IMG/VR virus record: IMGVR_UViG_3300032087_003955
Span: 1-50,301 of that record
Length of the DNA: 50,301 nt
Strand: one strand, 5' to 3'
Source: a virus
This document shows, piece after piece, positions 27,691 to 37,062 of the stretch; position 1 is the stretch's first letter; every line of letters starts with the position of its first letter. Both the position numbers and the translations under genes were made by a program. The notes below the pieces were generated by a model, which worked only from the letters and a program-made list of their open reading frames with translations, made no database searches and was not told the origin of the DNA.

Positions 27691-30600
27691 ATGACTAGGA
27701 ATAGCAGAGAACTATCTCAATTTGCATCTTTTATTGACATTAAAGATGCCAATCAAAATATCGGTGTAATCACCTCAATGGTGATGAATCCTGGTGGTAT
27801 TGGGATTGGCAGTCCTGTAAGTGATTATCTAAGTGAAGCATCATCGAGAGGTGCTATTGACCCGTTAATTAACTGGAATAAATCATATCTACTAAACGAC
27901 GTTTATATTGAAGGAAACTTAAACGTTGATGGAGGTACTTCTGGTGCTGTAACTGGTGCTGGTGCAACATTCCCTAAGTTAAATGTAGGTGGACTAACAA
28001 CAACTAGGGATCTCGTAGTAGTTGGTGTCACAACACTTTCCCGTGACACTGGTATGGGAACGGTATATATTGGACAATCTGATGTTAATGTATCTGGAGC
28101 ACAAGGAACGAGTGTACAATCTAACGCAAACTTAGGTATTGCAGTTACTGGTCCTGGTGGTGGTGCTTTTGTATCTGGAGATGAAGATCTTGTACATGGT
28201 TTAGTTGTCATCGACAATGTTGGTGCAGCAGAAAATAATGAAGTAGCACTTTGGGTTTCTGGTAGAGTTCACTTTAATGGTGGTGATCCACTTATTACAG
28301 ATCCAATCAATGGTGGTGAAACTGGTCTTGGAACAGAATTTGTTGTTGTTCCAAAGGCACTTTACTACGATAAGGTTACTTTCTTAGAAGGCATTAATGT
28401 TGTAAAACAAGATTCTACTGAGCAGCAACCTGAAGGTGGGTCACTTGAAGCAGCTATTAAAGTTTTCAATGCAGAACGTGGAATGAATCCAGGTGTTGCA
28501 GAAACTGAAGCTCCTGCACAACCTGCAATCTGGACTAATGGTGGTATTGAAGCACTTCAATACGGAAGAATTGGTTATGGACTTAGTATTGGTGAATACA
28601 TGATGGTTGGTAATCAAGCACCAACCGCAAATACAGATTGGCAAGGAGATACTATTAGATCAGAGTTCCTGACTGATATTGAGATTAAAACTGCAAATGT
28701 TACTGTTGGTCTTTCAACTGGTGATAAGAGATATAATGATTCTCTAAACAATAGAACACTAATCGATTTACAAACTTCTCAGGTAACTCAACTATATCCA
28801 TATGTTCCTGGAGGTGGTGAAGCAAACGCAGGTATTGGTACAGAAGAAGGTCGTTTTAGTATTGCATACTTTCATGACTTAGAAGTTGGTCCTGATTTAT
28901 CAGACAGTCAGGCAAACATGGTTAACTTAAATGTTAGCCTTGGTTCCACAATGGCATTCTTAGACATTGGTGGTACTGGTGGAACTGAAGAGGATGAAAT
29001 CTACTTAGATGTCGGTCCTGGTAAAGCAAGATTTGCAAATATTGAAGGTAATGGTAACTTCTACCATACAGGTATTGCAACAATTTTAGGATCACTTAAT
29101 GTCATTAGTGATGGATATAATAATGCTTATGTTGCTACTGCTTTCCAAGCAAATAATGTTGATGTTTACAAGCAAGATGTAAATAATAGCACAAGTCCTG
29201 AGTTCTTCTACCCAGCAATGGCAAATGCTGGTATCTCTCAGACTGATGCTGGAGCACAAATGTTTGTGAATCCAGGTTTCTATCTAGATGCCTTTAGTAC
29301 AAGTCTCTTTGTTCATAACAACCTAAGTGTTCTTGGTACAGCAATTAATGCATCATTAGAAAATCCAGAATTAAGATTTGATTTATTAAACTATGGTGTT
29401 ACTGAACTTAATCTTGCAAGTCAAGCAAGATATATTGATATTGGTGAACCAGAATCTGCTGAGGGTGGTATTACATCTATCAGAAGTGAAGTTACTGAAT
29501 TAGTAAGACTTAGATTAAGACAAAATGATATTCAAGCATCTACTGGTGATACAGCAATTACTCTTAATGAAGATATTAACGTAAATATTGCTGGTTGGGT
29601 ACAAATTGGTGGTACTTATATTAAGTGTGATCAGAACGATATTAACATTGCAGATACATCATTAAGAGCTGATCTATTTAAGTCTGCAACTGATGTTGTT
29701 ATCGGTGCAGAAGATCTTGGTATTGCATCTATTAGAAACAATATAACTGAAGTTGAATTCTTAAGACTCAACAAAAATACTGTTCAAGCATCTGATGAAG
29801 CAACAGCATTTACCGTTGGTTTAGGTGGAACTCATGTATCTATTACTGGTGATATAATCGTTGGTGGCAATGATATCCAGACTGGATTTGGTATTACTAA
29901 CATTGAGATGGTTGGTGACACTAAAACCATTTTCTATGGTGACATTGAGATTCGTGGAAACGAGATCCTATCTTCTGATGGATCCGTCAACATGTTGATG
30001 TTTGATGGTCAAGAACTAACAAGTTTCACTGGTGCAATTAGAGTTGAAGGTGACGAAATTCGTGCTGGTACTGGTGATACCAACATGACTATGATTGGTG
30101 ATCAAGTCACTATATTTGCTGGAGCAATTGAAATTGATGGTGATGTTATCCGTGCAAGTAATGGTCAAGATAACATTACAATGGATAGTGACCTATTAAC
30201 AGCAGTTGCTGGTGATTTACGAGTAGGTACAGGCACTATGCGTGCTGGTGATGGAACTATTGCTATTACGATGGAAGGTGGTACTGGTAATGTTGCAATT
30301 TCAAGTGATGTAACTGCTAACAGTGCATTCTTCAATGGTCTTGAGGCAAGACTAAATGTTCAAGATGTTGACATTAGAGACAACCTCCTAACAATTGGTC
30401 TCATCGAAGATCCAACAAATGAAGGAACTTTGATTCCCCCAAATGTAAGTATTGGTAATAGTGGTGATGTTGGTCTTGTAATGGCAAGATATGATGTTGG
30501 ACTTTCAACTCATAAGTATGCTGCAATTTACTATGATAACTCTGCTGGAAGAGTTGCTATTCGTACTGATGTAGAAGATGCTGGTGTTGGTGCTGGAAGA

Positions 30601-30780
30601 GATCGTTATCTACTAGCAAATGGATTACCCTCCGAATTAGAAGTACAAAATCTGTACGTTAATTATAACACAACTCTTGGTATAAAGACAATCTTTGAAG
30701 CAGGAAATATTGACACAGGTGAAGAAGTAATTGATGTACTAAATGTTGTCAATGTAGAAATTGATGCGGGTACATTCTAG
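27691..30780 (+). CDS. Tail fibre protein with beta-repeat shaft, 1029 aa
   Basis: N-terminus MTRNSRELSQFASFIDIKDA is followed by fibre-shaft motifs such as VYIEGNLNVDGG. Nt about 29850-30330 hold about five short repeats of roughly 30 residues that alternate an IEI-G-EI strand with an I-M-GD strand: GDIEIRGNEILSSDG, GAIRVEGDEIRAGTG, GAIEIDGDVIRASNG. This looks like a beta-helix or triple-beta shaft. The C-terminal 150 residues (PPNVSIGNSGDVGLVMARYD) resemble the conserved end of cyanophage fibre proteins. A sigma70-type promoter starts two bases after its stop. Confidence 0.7.
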   Translation: MTRNSRELSQFASFIDIKDANQNIGVITSMVMNPGGIGIGSPVSDYLSEASSRGAIDPLINWNKSYLLNDVYIEGNLNVDGGTSGAVTGAGATFPKLNVGGLTTTRDLVVVGVTTLSRDTGMGTVYIGQSDVNVSGAQGTSVQSNANLGIAVTGPGGGAFVSGDEDLVHGLVVIDNVGAAENNEVALWVSGRVHFNGGDPLITDPINGGETGLGTEFVVVPKALYYDKVTFLEGINVVKQDSTEQQPEGGSLEAAIKVFNAERGMNPGVAETEAPAQPAIWTNGGIEALQYGRIGYGLSIGEYMMVGNQAPTANTDWQGDTIRSEFLTDIEIKTANVTVGLSTGDKRYNDSLNNRTLIDLQTSQVTQLYPYVPGGGEANAGIGTEEGRFSIAYFHDLEVGPDLSDSQANMVNLNVSLGSTMAFLDIGGTGGTEEDEIYLDVGPGKARFANIEGNGNFYHTGIATILGSLNVISDGYNNAYVATAFQANNVDVYKQDVNNSTSPEFFYPAMANAGISQTDAGAQMFVNPGFYLDAFSTSLFVHNNLSVLGTAINASLENPELRFDLLNYGVTELNLASQARYIDIGEPESAEGGITSIRSEVTELVRLRLRQNDIQASTGDTAITLNEDINVNIAGWVQIGGTYIKCDQNDINIADTSLRADLFKSATDVVIGAEDLGIASIRNNITEVEFLRLNKNTVQASDEATAFTVGLGGTHVSITGDIIVGGNDIQTGFGITNIEMVGDTKTIFYGDIEIRGNEILSSDGSVNMLMFDGQELTSFTGAIRVEGDEIRAGTGDTNMTMIGDQVTIFAGAIEIDGDVIRASNGQDNITMDSDLLTAVAGDLRVGTGTMRAGDGTIAITMEGGTGNVAISSDVTANSAFFNGLEARLNVQDVDIRDNLLTIGLIEDPTNEGTLIPPNVSIGNSGDVGLVMARYDVGLSTHKYAAIYYDNSAGRVAIRTDVEDAGVGAGRDRYLLANGLPSELEVQNLYVNYNTTLGIKTIFEAGNIDTGEEVIDVLNVVNVEIDAGTF

Positions 30781-30782
30781 GC

Positions 30783-30811
30783 TTGACAAGACCCTTAATT
30801 ATGAGTAGAAT
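30783..30811 (+). promoter_or_regulatory. Sigma70-type promoter
   Basis: TTGACA (30783-30788), 17-base spacer, TAGAAT (30806-30811). One mismatch to consensus. It begins two bases after the fibre stop and lies about 55 bases before the 573-aa gene, giving that gene an early or constitutive start. Confidence 0.75.
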
Positions 30812-30831
30812 ACCTTTGTTAGGGTTGAGAA

Positions 30832-30839
30832 AATAAATA
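30832..30839 (+). promoter_or_regulatory. Late promoter box (AATAAATA)
   Basis: NATAAATA match 21 bases downstream of the sigma70-type -10 box and 27 bases before the 573-aa gene, so that gene may have both early and late promoters. Confidence 0.45.
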
Positions 30840-30865
30840 TATCTTAGAAATTTATAGAGTAACTA

Positions 30866-32587
30866 ATGGCAAAAGGAAATACTGGTAATACTAAAGAGTA
30901 TGTTCAATGCCTAGCATTTGCTCATTTTGCCAATAATAAATATCCAAATAAAAAAGAAGATCAAGAAGAACATAAAAATTCTTTTTATAATCTTTTTGTT
31001 ACTTCTGCAGATCGAAAAAAATATGATATTGAAAAGTTAAATCTCAGAGAATATAAACAATATGTGGGGAAAAAATTTCCTTTCATGAGGTGTTTGAGAG
31101 ATTTTAAAACAAAAGTTGGTGGAAGAGGTAAATCTAAAGGAAATATTACTGCGGATACTACAGTACAAAAAGTATATGATGTTGCATTAGAACTTTATAA
31201 ATCCAAAGTCATTGGTCAAAACTGGGAAAATTATGAATTTCTAGATCAAACTGATACTTTTACTCAAACTGTAAAAGATGCTGCATTAGAAAAAATTAAA
31301 AATGTTTTAGGAATAAAATTTAAACTTGACATGCTTGCAAGTTTTGATATGTTTATTGTTCATAAACAAAAAAAGCAGCAAATATTAGATGAAATAAACA
31401 CTCATATGATAAATGCAGATGAGGCAACTATATTGAGAAACTATTCGTTAAATCAGCACACTTATAGAACTATATTAAATCGACATTTTAAATCGTCTTC
31501 AAATACAAGATCTTTAGTTGCCGTTTCACTTAAATTGCCAGGAACTATTGAACAAAAAAAATATATAAACATAATTGGAACAGAAAATGTAAAGAAAGAA
31601 CTATCTGAATATATTGATCCATATACTAAGTTTTTAACTCTAGCAATATCATCTAAACCAAATGAGTTAAAGTCATTGATAGAGAATTTAATAAAAATAG
31701 AATATGGGCAATTTAGAACTAATTCTAATGTATTAACTTGGGAATTGCCAGTAACTTTTAGGTATAAAGTAGCAGCACAAAAGGTATTTGGTAGAGATAT
31801 CGAACCATTAAGTGATATGAATTATAAAATAGTTTTTCTTGCTCAAGGATATGGTGCTGGATGGAATGGATTTGTGAAGGTTGGAAAACAAGGTCCACCT
31901 TGGACTGGTGGAGGTGCAGCATCAACATTTGAATTTTTCTATGAACAATATCCAGAATACTCTAAGGTTATACAGAAATTAGTTCAATTAAGAGCAAAAG
32001 CTTTTAATTATGTTTTAACTGGTAAAGAAAATGGAAAAATAGATACTTCTACTTTTTCAAATAAGTTGAAATCACTATATCAAGCAGCATTAAGAGAAAT
32101 AACAACTAGAAAAATACTAGTTAATACTGTTGGTGTAAAATATAATAATGTTGAGAAATTTTTTAATCTTTATGATGAGGAAAATAAAAGTAAAGATAGT
32201 ATGACAATGTATCAAGTTGCCGTTATTAATTTAGTTAAGGGAAAAATAAATCCTTCAATTAAAATAACAAACAAATACGCAAGTTTTAATATGAATGTTG
32301 GTAAAAAATCAGAAAGAAAAGCAACATCTTCTGAAACTCAAGAAAGAATAAAAGCACATTATGCACATGCACAACTTGCGTGGTTTACTTTTATTGGTGG
32401 AAAAAATTACCAAACATTCCTTAAACAAAGAATGTTTTTGACCATATATGGAGTTATCAGTAAAAAAGGATATAAGATATTTGATTACAATAAAAACATT
32501 GCCACAGTTAAAAGTGCAATTACTGCATCAATGAAAGGTATGCCTAAAGCAGCATTTGATTCTGCTCCTCACCTGTTACTGTCATGA
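30866..32587 (+). CDS. Unrecognised Lys-rich protein, possibly nuclease-like
   Basis: A 573-aa protein, conspicuously AT-rich and Lys/Asn-rich compared with the fibre genes before it and the helicase after it. I cannot name a family with confidence. One region resembles a PD-(D/E)xK-type core: hydrophobic strand SFDMFIVHK (Asp161), then RSLVAVSLKLP (Lys223), with a Gly-rich stretch later (KQGPPWTGGGAASTFEFF). Some phage nuclease-like proteins pair an acidic ADI-F strand with a SLK strand in this way. It has its own sigma70-type promoter. A role in host DNA attack or defence is possible but unproven. Confidence 0.6.
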   Translation: MAKGNTGNTKEYVQCLAFAHFANNKYPNKKEDQEEHKNSFYNLFVTSADRKKYDIEKLNLREYKQYVGKKFPFMRCLRDFKTKVGGRGKSKGNITADTTVQKVYDVALELYKSKVIGQNWENYEFLDQTDTFTQTVKDAALEKIKNVLGIKFKLDMLASFDMFIVHKQKKQQILDEINTHMINADEATILRNYSLNQHTYRTILNRHFKSSSNTRSLVAVSLKLPGTIEQKKYINIIGTENVKKELSEYIDPYTKFLTLAISSKPNELKSLIENLIKIEYGQFRTNSNVLTWELPVTFRYKVAAQKVFGRDIEPLSDMNYKIVFLAQGYGAGWNGFVKVGKQGPPWTGGGAASTFEFFYEQYPEYSKVIQKLVQLRAKAFNYVLTGKENGKIDTSTFSNKLKSLYQAALREITTRKILVNTVGVKYNNVEKFFNLYDEENKSKDSMTMYQVAVINLVKGKINPSIKITNKYASFNMNVGKKSERKATSSETQERIKAHYAHAQLAWFTFIGGKNYQTFLKQRMFLTIYGVISKKGYKIFDYNKNIATVKSAITASMKGMPKAAFDSAPHLLLS

Positions 32588-32597
32588 AACTGGCACA

Positions 32598-32626
32598 TTG
32601 ATGATCTCACTGCAAGTTGGTATGCT
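32598..32626 (+). promoter_or_regulatory. Sigma70-like promoter
   Basis: TTGATG (32598-32603), 17-base spacer, TATGCT (32621-32626), directly followed by a second possible -10, TATACT (32626-32631). It drives the 60-aa ORF, whose AAGGAG lies just downstream. Confidence 0.5.
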
Positions 32627-32652
32627 ATACTAGAATTGTCTTAAGGAGATCA

Positions 32653-32835
32653 ATGAAGTTTAATTTTTCTGATTTTGCGGATAGAGAAGAAGCAATTTCT
32701 TCAATAGAAAATTCTATTGAATTGATTGTTGATTGCTATTCTAAAGATTCTTTATTAGATAACTATCTTGATCAAGAAACGATTGACAAGTTGAGATTTA
32801 TCCTTAACGATATTTCGGAAGGAATTATTAAATAG
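32653..32835 (+). CDS. Small acidic protein, 60 aa
   Basis: ATG at 32653 follows AAGGAG by five bases, a strong reason to prefer it over an in-frame upstream start at 32617 that lies in the promoter. The protein is acidic and helical (SDFADREEAISSIENSIELI; YLDQETIDKLRFILNDI). No family recognised. It is a single-gene unit between a promoter and a terminator, as is usual for early phage host-takeover proteins. Confidence 0.65.
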   Translation: MKFNFSDFADREEAISSIENSIELIVDCYSKDSLLDNYLDQETIDKLRFILNDISEGIIK

Positions 32836-32864
32836 CAAAGGTGACACCCTATAAACCGTCACAT

Positions 32865-32894
32865 GCACCTTGACTTCCTGGTCAAGGTGCTTTA
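32865..32894 (+). terminator. Rho-independent terminator
   Basis: Perfect 10-bp stem, GCACCTTGAC paired with GTCAAGGTGC, six-base loop TTCCTG, then TTTA. It closes the 60-aa gene unit. Its stem also contains the -35 box of the next promoter. Confidence 0.75.
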
Positions 32895-32898
32895 TATT
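32870..32898 (+). promoter_or_regulatory. Sigma70-like promoter inside the terminator
   Basis: TTGACT (32870-32875), 17-base spacer, TATATT (32893-32898). The -35 box lies in the left arm of the terminator stem and the -10 in its T-rich tail. It would drive the helicase gene. Confidence 0.6.
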
Positions 32899-32924
32899 AT
32901 GTTCATCAATCGCACAGCACTCAC

Positions 32925-34172
32925 TTGACCATCACTCTTCGTCCTCACCAGAAACGTGCAGTCAATGCGATGTGGGATAACAACAAAGGTCAGGTTATCA
33001 TCCCTACGGGTGGTGGCAAGACTATTTGCATGATTGAAGATGCAATCACCAACATGGAACTGTCCAAACAAGGTCAGACCTTTGTTGTGGTTGCTCCCCG
33101 CATCCTGCTTGCTGAACAACTGTGTTCTGAGTTCCTTGAGCTGATTGACACCAAGAATGTTCATGTGATGCACGTTCACAGTGGTGAGACTCAGCATTTC
33201 AGCAGCACTAAATCAGATCAGATTCATCTGTTTGCTAATGTTGCTCGCACTGCTGGTGATTCCTGCATTATCTTCACCACTTACCATTCTCTGCACAAAG
33301 TTCAGCAGGCAGATATTGAAGTCAATACCATTTACTTTGATGAATCTCACAATTCCGTCACTCGCAACTTCTTTCCTGCTACTGAGTTTTTCTCTCACGA
33401 TGCTGATCGTTGCTATTTCTTTACTGCGACTCCGAAACACTCTGCTACGGTAATGAAACCTGGCATGAATGATCGGGAAGTCTATGGTGATGTGATCTGT
33501 CAGGTTCCTGCTCCTGAACTGATTGAAGGTGGTTTTATCATTCCTCCTAAGGTTATTGTCAATGAACTGGACAATGCAGATCTGTTTTCTGATGTTCCTG
33601 TTCGGGATGCAACTCACCTGATCAAGACTATTGATGAGACTGGTGCTGACAAAGCACTGATCTGCTCCAAGTCCACTAAGAACATTGTCAACCTGATTGG
33701 TCAGTCTGACTTCTGCTTCCAACTGGAGATCCGCGGTTATTCTTACATGTATATCACTGCCAAGACTGGTGCTGTGATTGATGGTCGCAAGGTCAACCGT
33801 GAGAAGTTCTTTGAGACTCTGAGTGCTTGGGGTAAGGATGATGAGAAGAAGTTTGTTGTGCTCCATCACAGCATCCTCTCAGAGGGCATCAACGTCTCTG
33901 GTCTCAATGCTGTGATCTTTATGCGGTCCATGGACTACATTGGTATCAGTCAGACCATTGGACGTGTGATCCGTCTGCACAAGGATGATGCTGCTGGTCT
34001 TCGCAATGGCACCATCACTCCTGGTAAACTTGATCAGTACACCAAATCTTTCGGTCTGGTTTGCATCCCTACCTACAACAAAGTGGGTATCCAGACTGCT
34101 CAAAAGATTCAGAATGTCGTTGACATTGTGTTTGAGCAAGGTGATGCTGCTGTTTCTGTAATCAAGAGGTGA
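32925..34172 (+). CDS. SF2 DNA/RNA helicase
   Basis: A 415-aa protein with superfamily 2 motifs: Walker A PTGGGKT (27-33), motif II DESH (139-142), motif III TAT (167-169) and motif VI QTIGRVIRLH (343-352) with both arginines. The N-terminal ITLRPHQKRAV is the Q-tip-like region of UvsW/RecG-type helicases. It is shorter than T4 UvsW (587 aa) but could do the same branch migration or R-loop work. The start appears to be TTG at 32925, because the nearest ATG upstream (32899) is out of frame and soon stops. No ribosome binding site is clear. The gene is visibly more GC-rich than the 573-aa gene. Confidence 0.8.
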   Translation: MTITLRPHQKRAVNAMWDNNKGQVIIPTGGGKTICMIEDAITNMELSKQGQTFVVVAPRILLAEQLCSEFLELIDTKNVHVMHVHSGETQHFSSTKSDQIHLFANVARTAGDSCIIFTTYHSLHKVQQADIEVNTIYFDESHNSVTRNFFPATEFFSHDADRCYFFTATPKHSATVMKPGMNDREVYGDVICQVPAPELIEGGFIIPPKVIVNELDNADLFSDVPVRDATHLIKTIDETGADKALICSKSTKNIVNLIGQSDFCFQLEIRGYSYMYITAKTGAVIDGRKVNREKFFETLSAWGKDDEKKFVVLHHSILSEGINVSGLNAVIFMRSMDYIGISQTIGRVIRLHKDDAAGLRNGTITPGKLDQYTKSFGLVCIPTYNKVGIQTAQKIQNVVDIVFEQGDAAVSVIKR

Positions 34173-34175
34173 TCT

Positions 34176-34403
34176 ATGAAGTATACATATACTAACTCAT
34201 CACTATTAGAACCTATTGCATACAAGCAATATTGTTCAGATGATGGAAACTTTGTTGTGATTCCAATGGTAGGTAAGAGTAGTAAATTTACTATCATTGC
34301 TGAAGGAAAACCAACAGGTAAAATTTATCGCAAATTTGACACAGCAATGAAAGATGTGTTAAAATTGCAAAACCGATATAATAAAAAATCTAAGAAGAAG
34401 TAG
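34176..34403 (+). CDS. Small basic protein, 75 aa
   Basis: ATG at 34176, three bases after the helicase stop, with AGAGG overlapping the helicase end. The N-terminal half looks like a small beta-sheet unit (NFVVIPMVGKSSKFTIIAEG) and the C-terminus is strongly basic, ending NRYNKKSKKK. A nucleic-acid-binding partner of the helicase is possible. I recognise no family. Confidence 0.6.
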   Translation: MKYTYTNSSLLEPIAYKQYCSDDGNFVVIPMVGKSSKFTIIAEGKPTGKIYRKFDTAMKDVLKLQNRYNKKSKKK

Positions 34404-34404
34404 T

Positions 34405-35082
34405 ATGTCAAACTATTCATTATATTGTGATGTTCCAGAAGAAAGTGATGATTATCTAATTCCATTGTTTTCTACACCTTTGCTGCATTTAAAAGTTTCT
34501 GATTGGGAAGAAAAAAAGAAAGAACTATTAGAAATCTTTGAAAAAAGAAAATCTGATCCTGAAGCATGGCAAGTTGGGGCAAGAAGAGATAGTGCTTTAG
34601 ATGTAGAAACTGATTATCACCATAATTACGATAATAATCTTGATTACAGTGAAGATATTACTGAAATTTTTCAAGATGAACTAGAGATTCTTGCAGATAC
34701 TTTTCAATGTAGTGTAGAAGTTTGCACTACATGGTTTGAAAAGGCAAAAAAAGGTAAAATGCATCAAGTACATAATCATGGTATAAGTGGTTTTAGTGCT
34801 GTATGCTTCATTCAATTCGATCATAAAAAACATACACCAACTGTATTTTTAAATCCTAATCTTGCAGATGTTGAAATTGCTAATGCGCTTCCACCTAGGA
34901 TTAGAGAAGGATCATTGATATTTTTCCCTTCTTATCTTCTTCACTATACTGCTCCAAATGAGAGTGATACTGATAGGATAATTCTTTCATTTAACACAAT
35001 TGTAGAGTATGAGCACTTTACATATGAGGAAGAAAGAAAGATGAATGCTCAGGATGGAGAATATTTTACTGAAGATGTCTAA
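34405..35082 (+). CDS. 2OG-Fe(II) oxygenase-like protein 1
   Basis: A 225-aa protein with the layout of the 2OG-FeII_Oxy_5 type common in cyanophages: His123/His125 in QVHNHGISGF, distal His180 in FFPSYLLHYTAP, and Arg191 in DTDRIILSFN for the 2-oxoglutarate carboxylate. The first metal motif is HxH rather than the usual HxD. Such enzymes use Fe(II), O2 and 2-oxoglutarate to hydroxylate a substrate; the substrate is unknown. It begins the oxygenase cluster and overlaps the next oxygenase by eight bases. Confidence 0.7.
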   Translation: MSNYSLYCDVPEESDDYLIPLFSTPLLHLKVSDWEEKKKELLEIFEKRKSDPEAWQVGARRDSALDVETDYHHNYDNNLDYSEDITEIFQDELEILADTFQCSVEVCTTWFEKAKKGKMHQVHNHGISGFSAVCFIQFDHKKHTPTVFLNPNLADVEIANALPPRIREGSLIFFPSYLLHYTAPNESDTDRIILSFNTIVEYEHFTYEEERKMNAQDGEYFTEDV

Positions 35083-35638
35083 ATCATTTATTCTCCGTAA
35101 TTTTTTGTTTGAAGATAATGTAAAAGATCTTAATCAATGGACTCTTGAGAATTGTCAACAAAAGTTCTTTGAAGATGCTGGGATGGATCCTGATAACCCT
35201 GGCACAAGATTTACAACGAGATTTCCAAATGAATCTGTTGCCCCAAATATAGATTATCCTCTATCTGCTTTTGCTGTTAAGCAAAGAATTATTGATTACT
35301 TTGATCTAAAACACTATAAAAATCCACCATCATATAGTCATGGAATAGTAAATGGTATTGGATATGAAGGTGGTAGAATAGAGCAGCATATTGATCCTAC
35401 ATATTATCCAAATACAAAAACTGTTCACTTTAATGCTATTACGCAGCAAGCAGATAGGGGTGGACATACTATAATTGATGGTGTAGAATATAATGACATT
35501 CAATCAACAGATCTTTTGATTTATCAAGTATCTGAAGTTTACCATGAAGTTACTCCAACACACGGTAAAACTCCAAGAATTTTATGGGTATTTGGATTTT
35601 GTTTAGATGATAAAAAAATAAGGGAAATATTCTTATGA
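35075..35638 (+). CDS. 2OG-Fe(II) oxygenase-like protein 2
   Basis: A 187-aa protein starting at ATG 35075 inside the end of the previous gene; an in-frame ATG at 35045 overlaps further and is less likely. Residues fit the prolyl-hydroxylase-like core: His105-x-Asp107 in EQHIDPTYY, distal His157 in YHEVTP, Arg168 in TPRILWVFGF. All key residues are present, so it may be active. It ends with an ATGA overlap into the next oxygenase. Confidence 0.7.
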   Translation: MSKSFILRNFLFEDNVKDLNQWTLENCQQKFFEDAGMDPDNPGTRFTTRFPNESVAPNIDYPLSAFAVKQRIIDYFDLKHYKNPPSYSHGIVNGIGYEGGRIEQHIDPTYYPNTKTVHFNAITQQADRGGHTIIDGVEYNDIQSTDLLIYQVSEVYHEVTPTHGKTPRILWVFGFCLDDKKIREIFL

Positions 35639-36387
35639 AAGTAAACTCAAAACTTTTTGAAACCAATGATCTGTCAAACATGAACATCATTGAGTTTGTT
35701 GATGGTGATAAAGTATCCAATCTTTTTTGGATGGATAACTTTTATAAAAATCCAGATGATGTTTATGATTATCTTCTATCGATAGAACCTCCATTATGGA
35801 AAGTTGGTCCAGAATGGAATTTGGGCAGAGGAACACTTAACACAAAGTATTTTGAAGATCGTAGACATCAACTAGATGTTGATGAAATTCTCCCTGTAAT
35901 CAATTCTCTATCCAAACTTTGTGGACAGGAAGCATTGGATGAGCAAATTATCACAAATTTCTCTAGATTCAGTAAAATAAAAGAAAATCCATATCATGAT
36001 CATTATTGGTGGCCTCATCATGATGGTGGATATAATGGTATTTGTTATTTCTCAAAACATGATGAGATTGGAACAAATTTGTATAAACCATTGATTACTA
36101 ATGATCCTGAGTTACTTCCATTGGATGAAAATGGTGGTGTAAGAGATGAACATGCTCTTCCATGGACACCTAAAAAATATTGGGAAAAGGTAGTTAGTTT
36201 TAGATCAAAATTCAATCGTTTTGTTATGTTTGAAGGATCATACTATTATCATAGTATGGACTTAACAGGAAAGAATTATTTTGCTAATCATTGGAGTAAT
36301 GCAGAATATAGAATTAACCAAGTATTCTTCTTTGGCGATTTCTTTAAATATCAAGGTTGGTATAGAGATCAATGCAAAGAAACTTGA
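35635..36387 (+). CDS. 2OG-Fe(II) oxygenase-like protein 3
   Basis: A 250-aa protein. Metal and cosubstrate residues are visible as His128-x-Asp130 in WWPHHDGGYNG, distal His206 in GSYYYHSMD and Arg226 in EYRINQVFFFGD. The region before it is Trp/Tyr-rich. It resembles the phage family often annotated as DUF6445, which is predicted to be a 2OG-Fe(II) oxygenase; this name is from memory. Starts by ATGA overlap with the previous gene. Confidence 0.65.
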   Translation: MKVNSKLFETNDLSNMNIIEFVDGDKVSNLFWMDNFYKNPDDVYDYLLSIEPPLWKVGPEWNLGRGTLNTKYFEDRRHQLDVDEILPVINSLSKLCGQEALDEQIITNFSRFSKIKENPYHDHYWWPHHDGGYNGICYFSKHDEIGTNLYKPLITNDPELLPLDENGGVRDEHALPWTPKKYWEKVVSFRSKFNRFVMFEGSYYYHSMDLTGKNYFANHWSNAEYRINQVFFFGDFFKYQGWYRDQCKET

Positions 36388-36399
36388 TAGGAGATAATA

Positions 36400-37062
36400 A
36401 TGACTGAACATAGATTTAGACCAGAAATAAGTCCAAATGATGATGATTTTGAAGAAATTACAATATCAAACATCACCCAGAAAGATTTATTTGTCACACC
36501 ATTTTTTGATTTTGAGTTAGATTTTGATAACAATGAAGTTGTTGAAGAATGTTTAAACTTGAAAGAAAAATATCCTAATGGAGTTAAAAAATCTAATTGG
36601 GGTGGTGGATGGCAAAGTCAGGTATATGAACTTCATAATATAAGGAGAACAACAACACCTGTAATTCAAAATCTGGCAAGAAATGTTATTGATCTAACTA
36701 ACCATATGCTAGAACAATGCAATGCTCAACAGAGAGTTAGTGATAATGATATTGGTTGGTGGATTAACATCAATAAAGGTATGGGATATAATGTTCATCA
36801 TACTCATCCTGGATGCAGTGTAATTGGAATATATTATCCAAAAATACCAAAAAATATGCAAGAGACTGAAGGAATGTTTTCATTGATTAGAACTGATGCA
36901 ATGAATCATAATAGTGCATTTGCTGATATTCCAGATAATTGTGAATATTTTATCAGACCAGAAGAAAAGCATTTGTATCTCATGCCATCAACAGTTGCAC
37001 ATTATGTGACACCACACTTTAGTGATGAAGAAAGAATATCCATCGCATTTAATATTGGATAA
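36400..37062 (+). CDS. 2OG-Fe(II) oxygenase-like protein 4
   Basis: A 220-aa protein, 12 bases after the previous gene with AGGAGA upstream. It shows His134-x-His136 in YNVHHTHPGCSVIG, distal His201 in MPSTVAHYVTPH and Arg212 in EERISIAFNIG. This is the HxH variant, as in protein 1, and the two look like members of one subfamily (2OG-FeII_Oxy_5). A late promoter box overlaps its stop, separating it from the fibre-tip genes. Confidence 0.7.
   Translation: MTEHRFRPEISPNDDDFEEITISNITQKDLFVTPFFDFELDFDNNEVVEECLNLKEKYPNGVKKSNWGGGWQSQVYELHNIRRTTTPVIQNLARNVIDLTNHMLEQCNAQQRVSDNDIGWWININKGMGYNVHHTHPGCSVIGIYYPKIPKNMQETEGMFSLIRTDAMNHNSAFADIPDNCEYFIRPEEKHLYLMPSTVAHYVTPHFSDEERISIAFNIG

Noticed and set aside
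33213-33869. 218-codon minus-strand frame
   Set aside because: Lies wholly within the SF2 helicase, whose motifs are on the + strand; its translation shows no motif.
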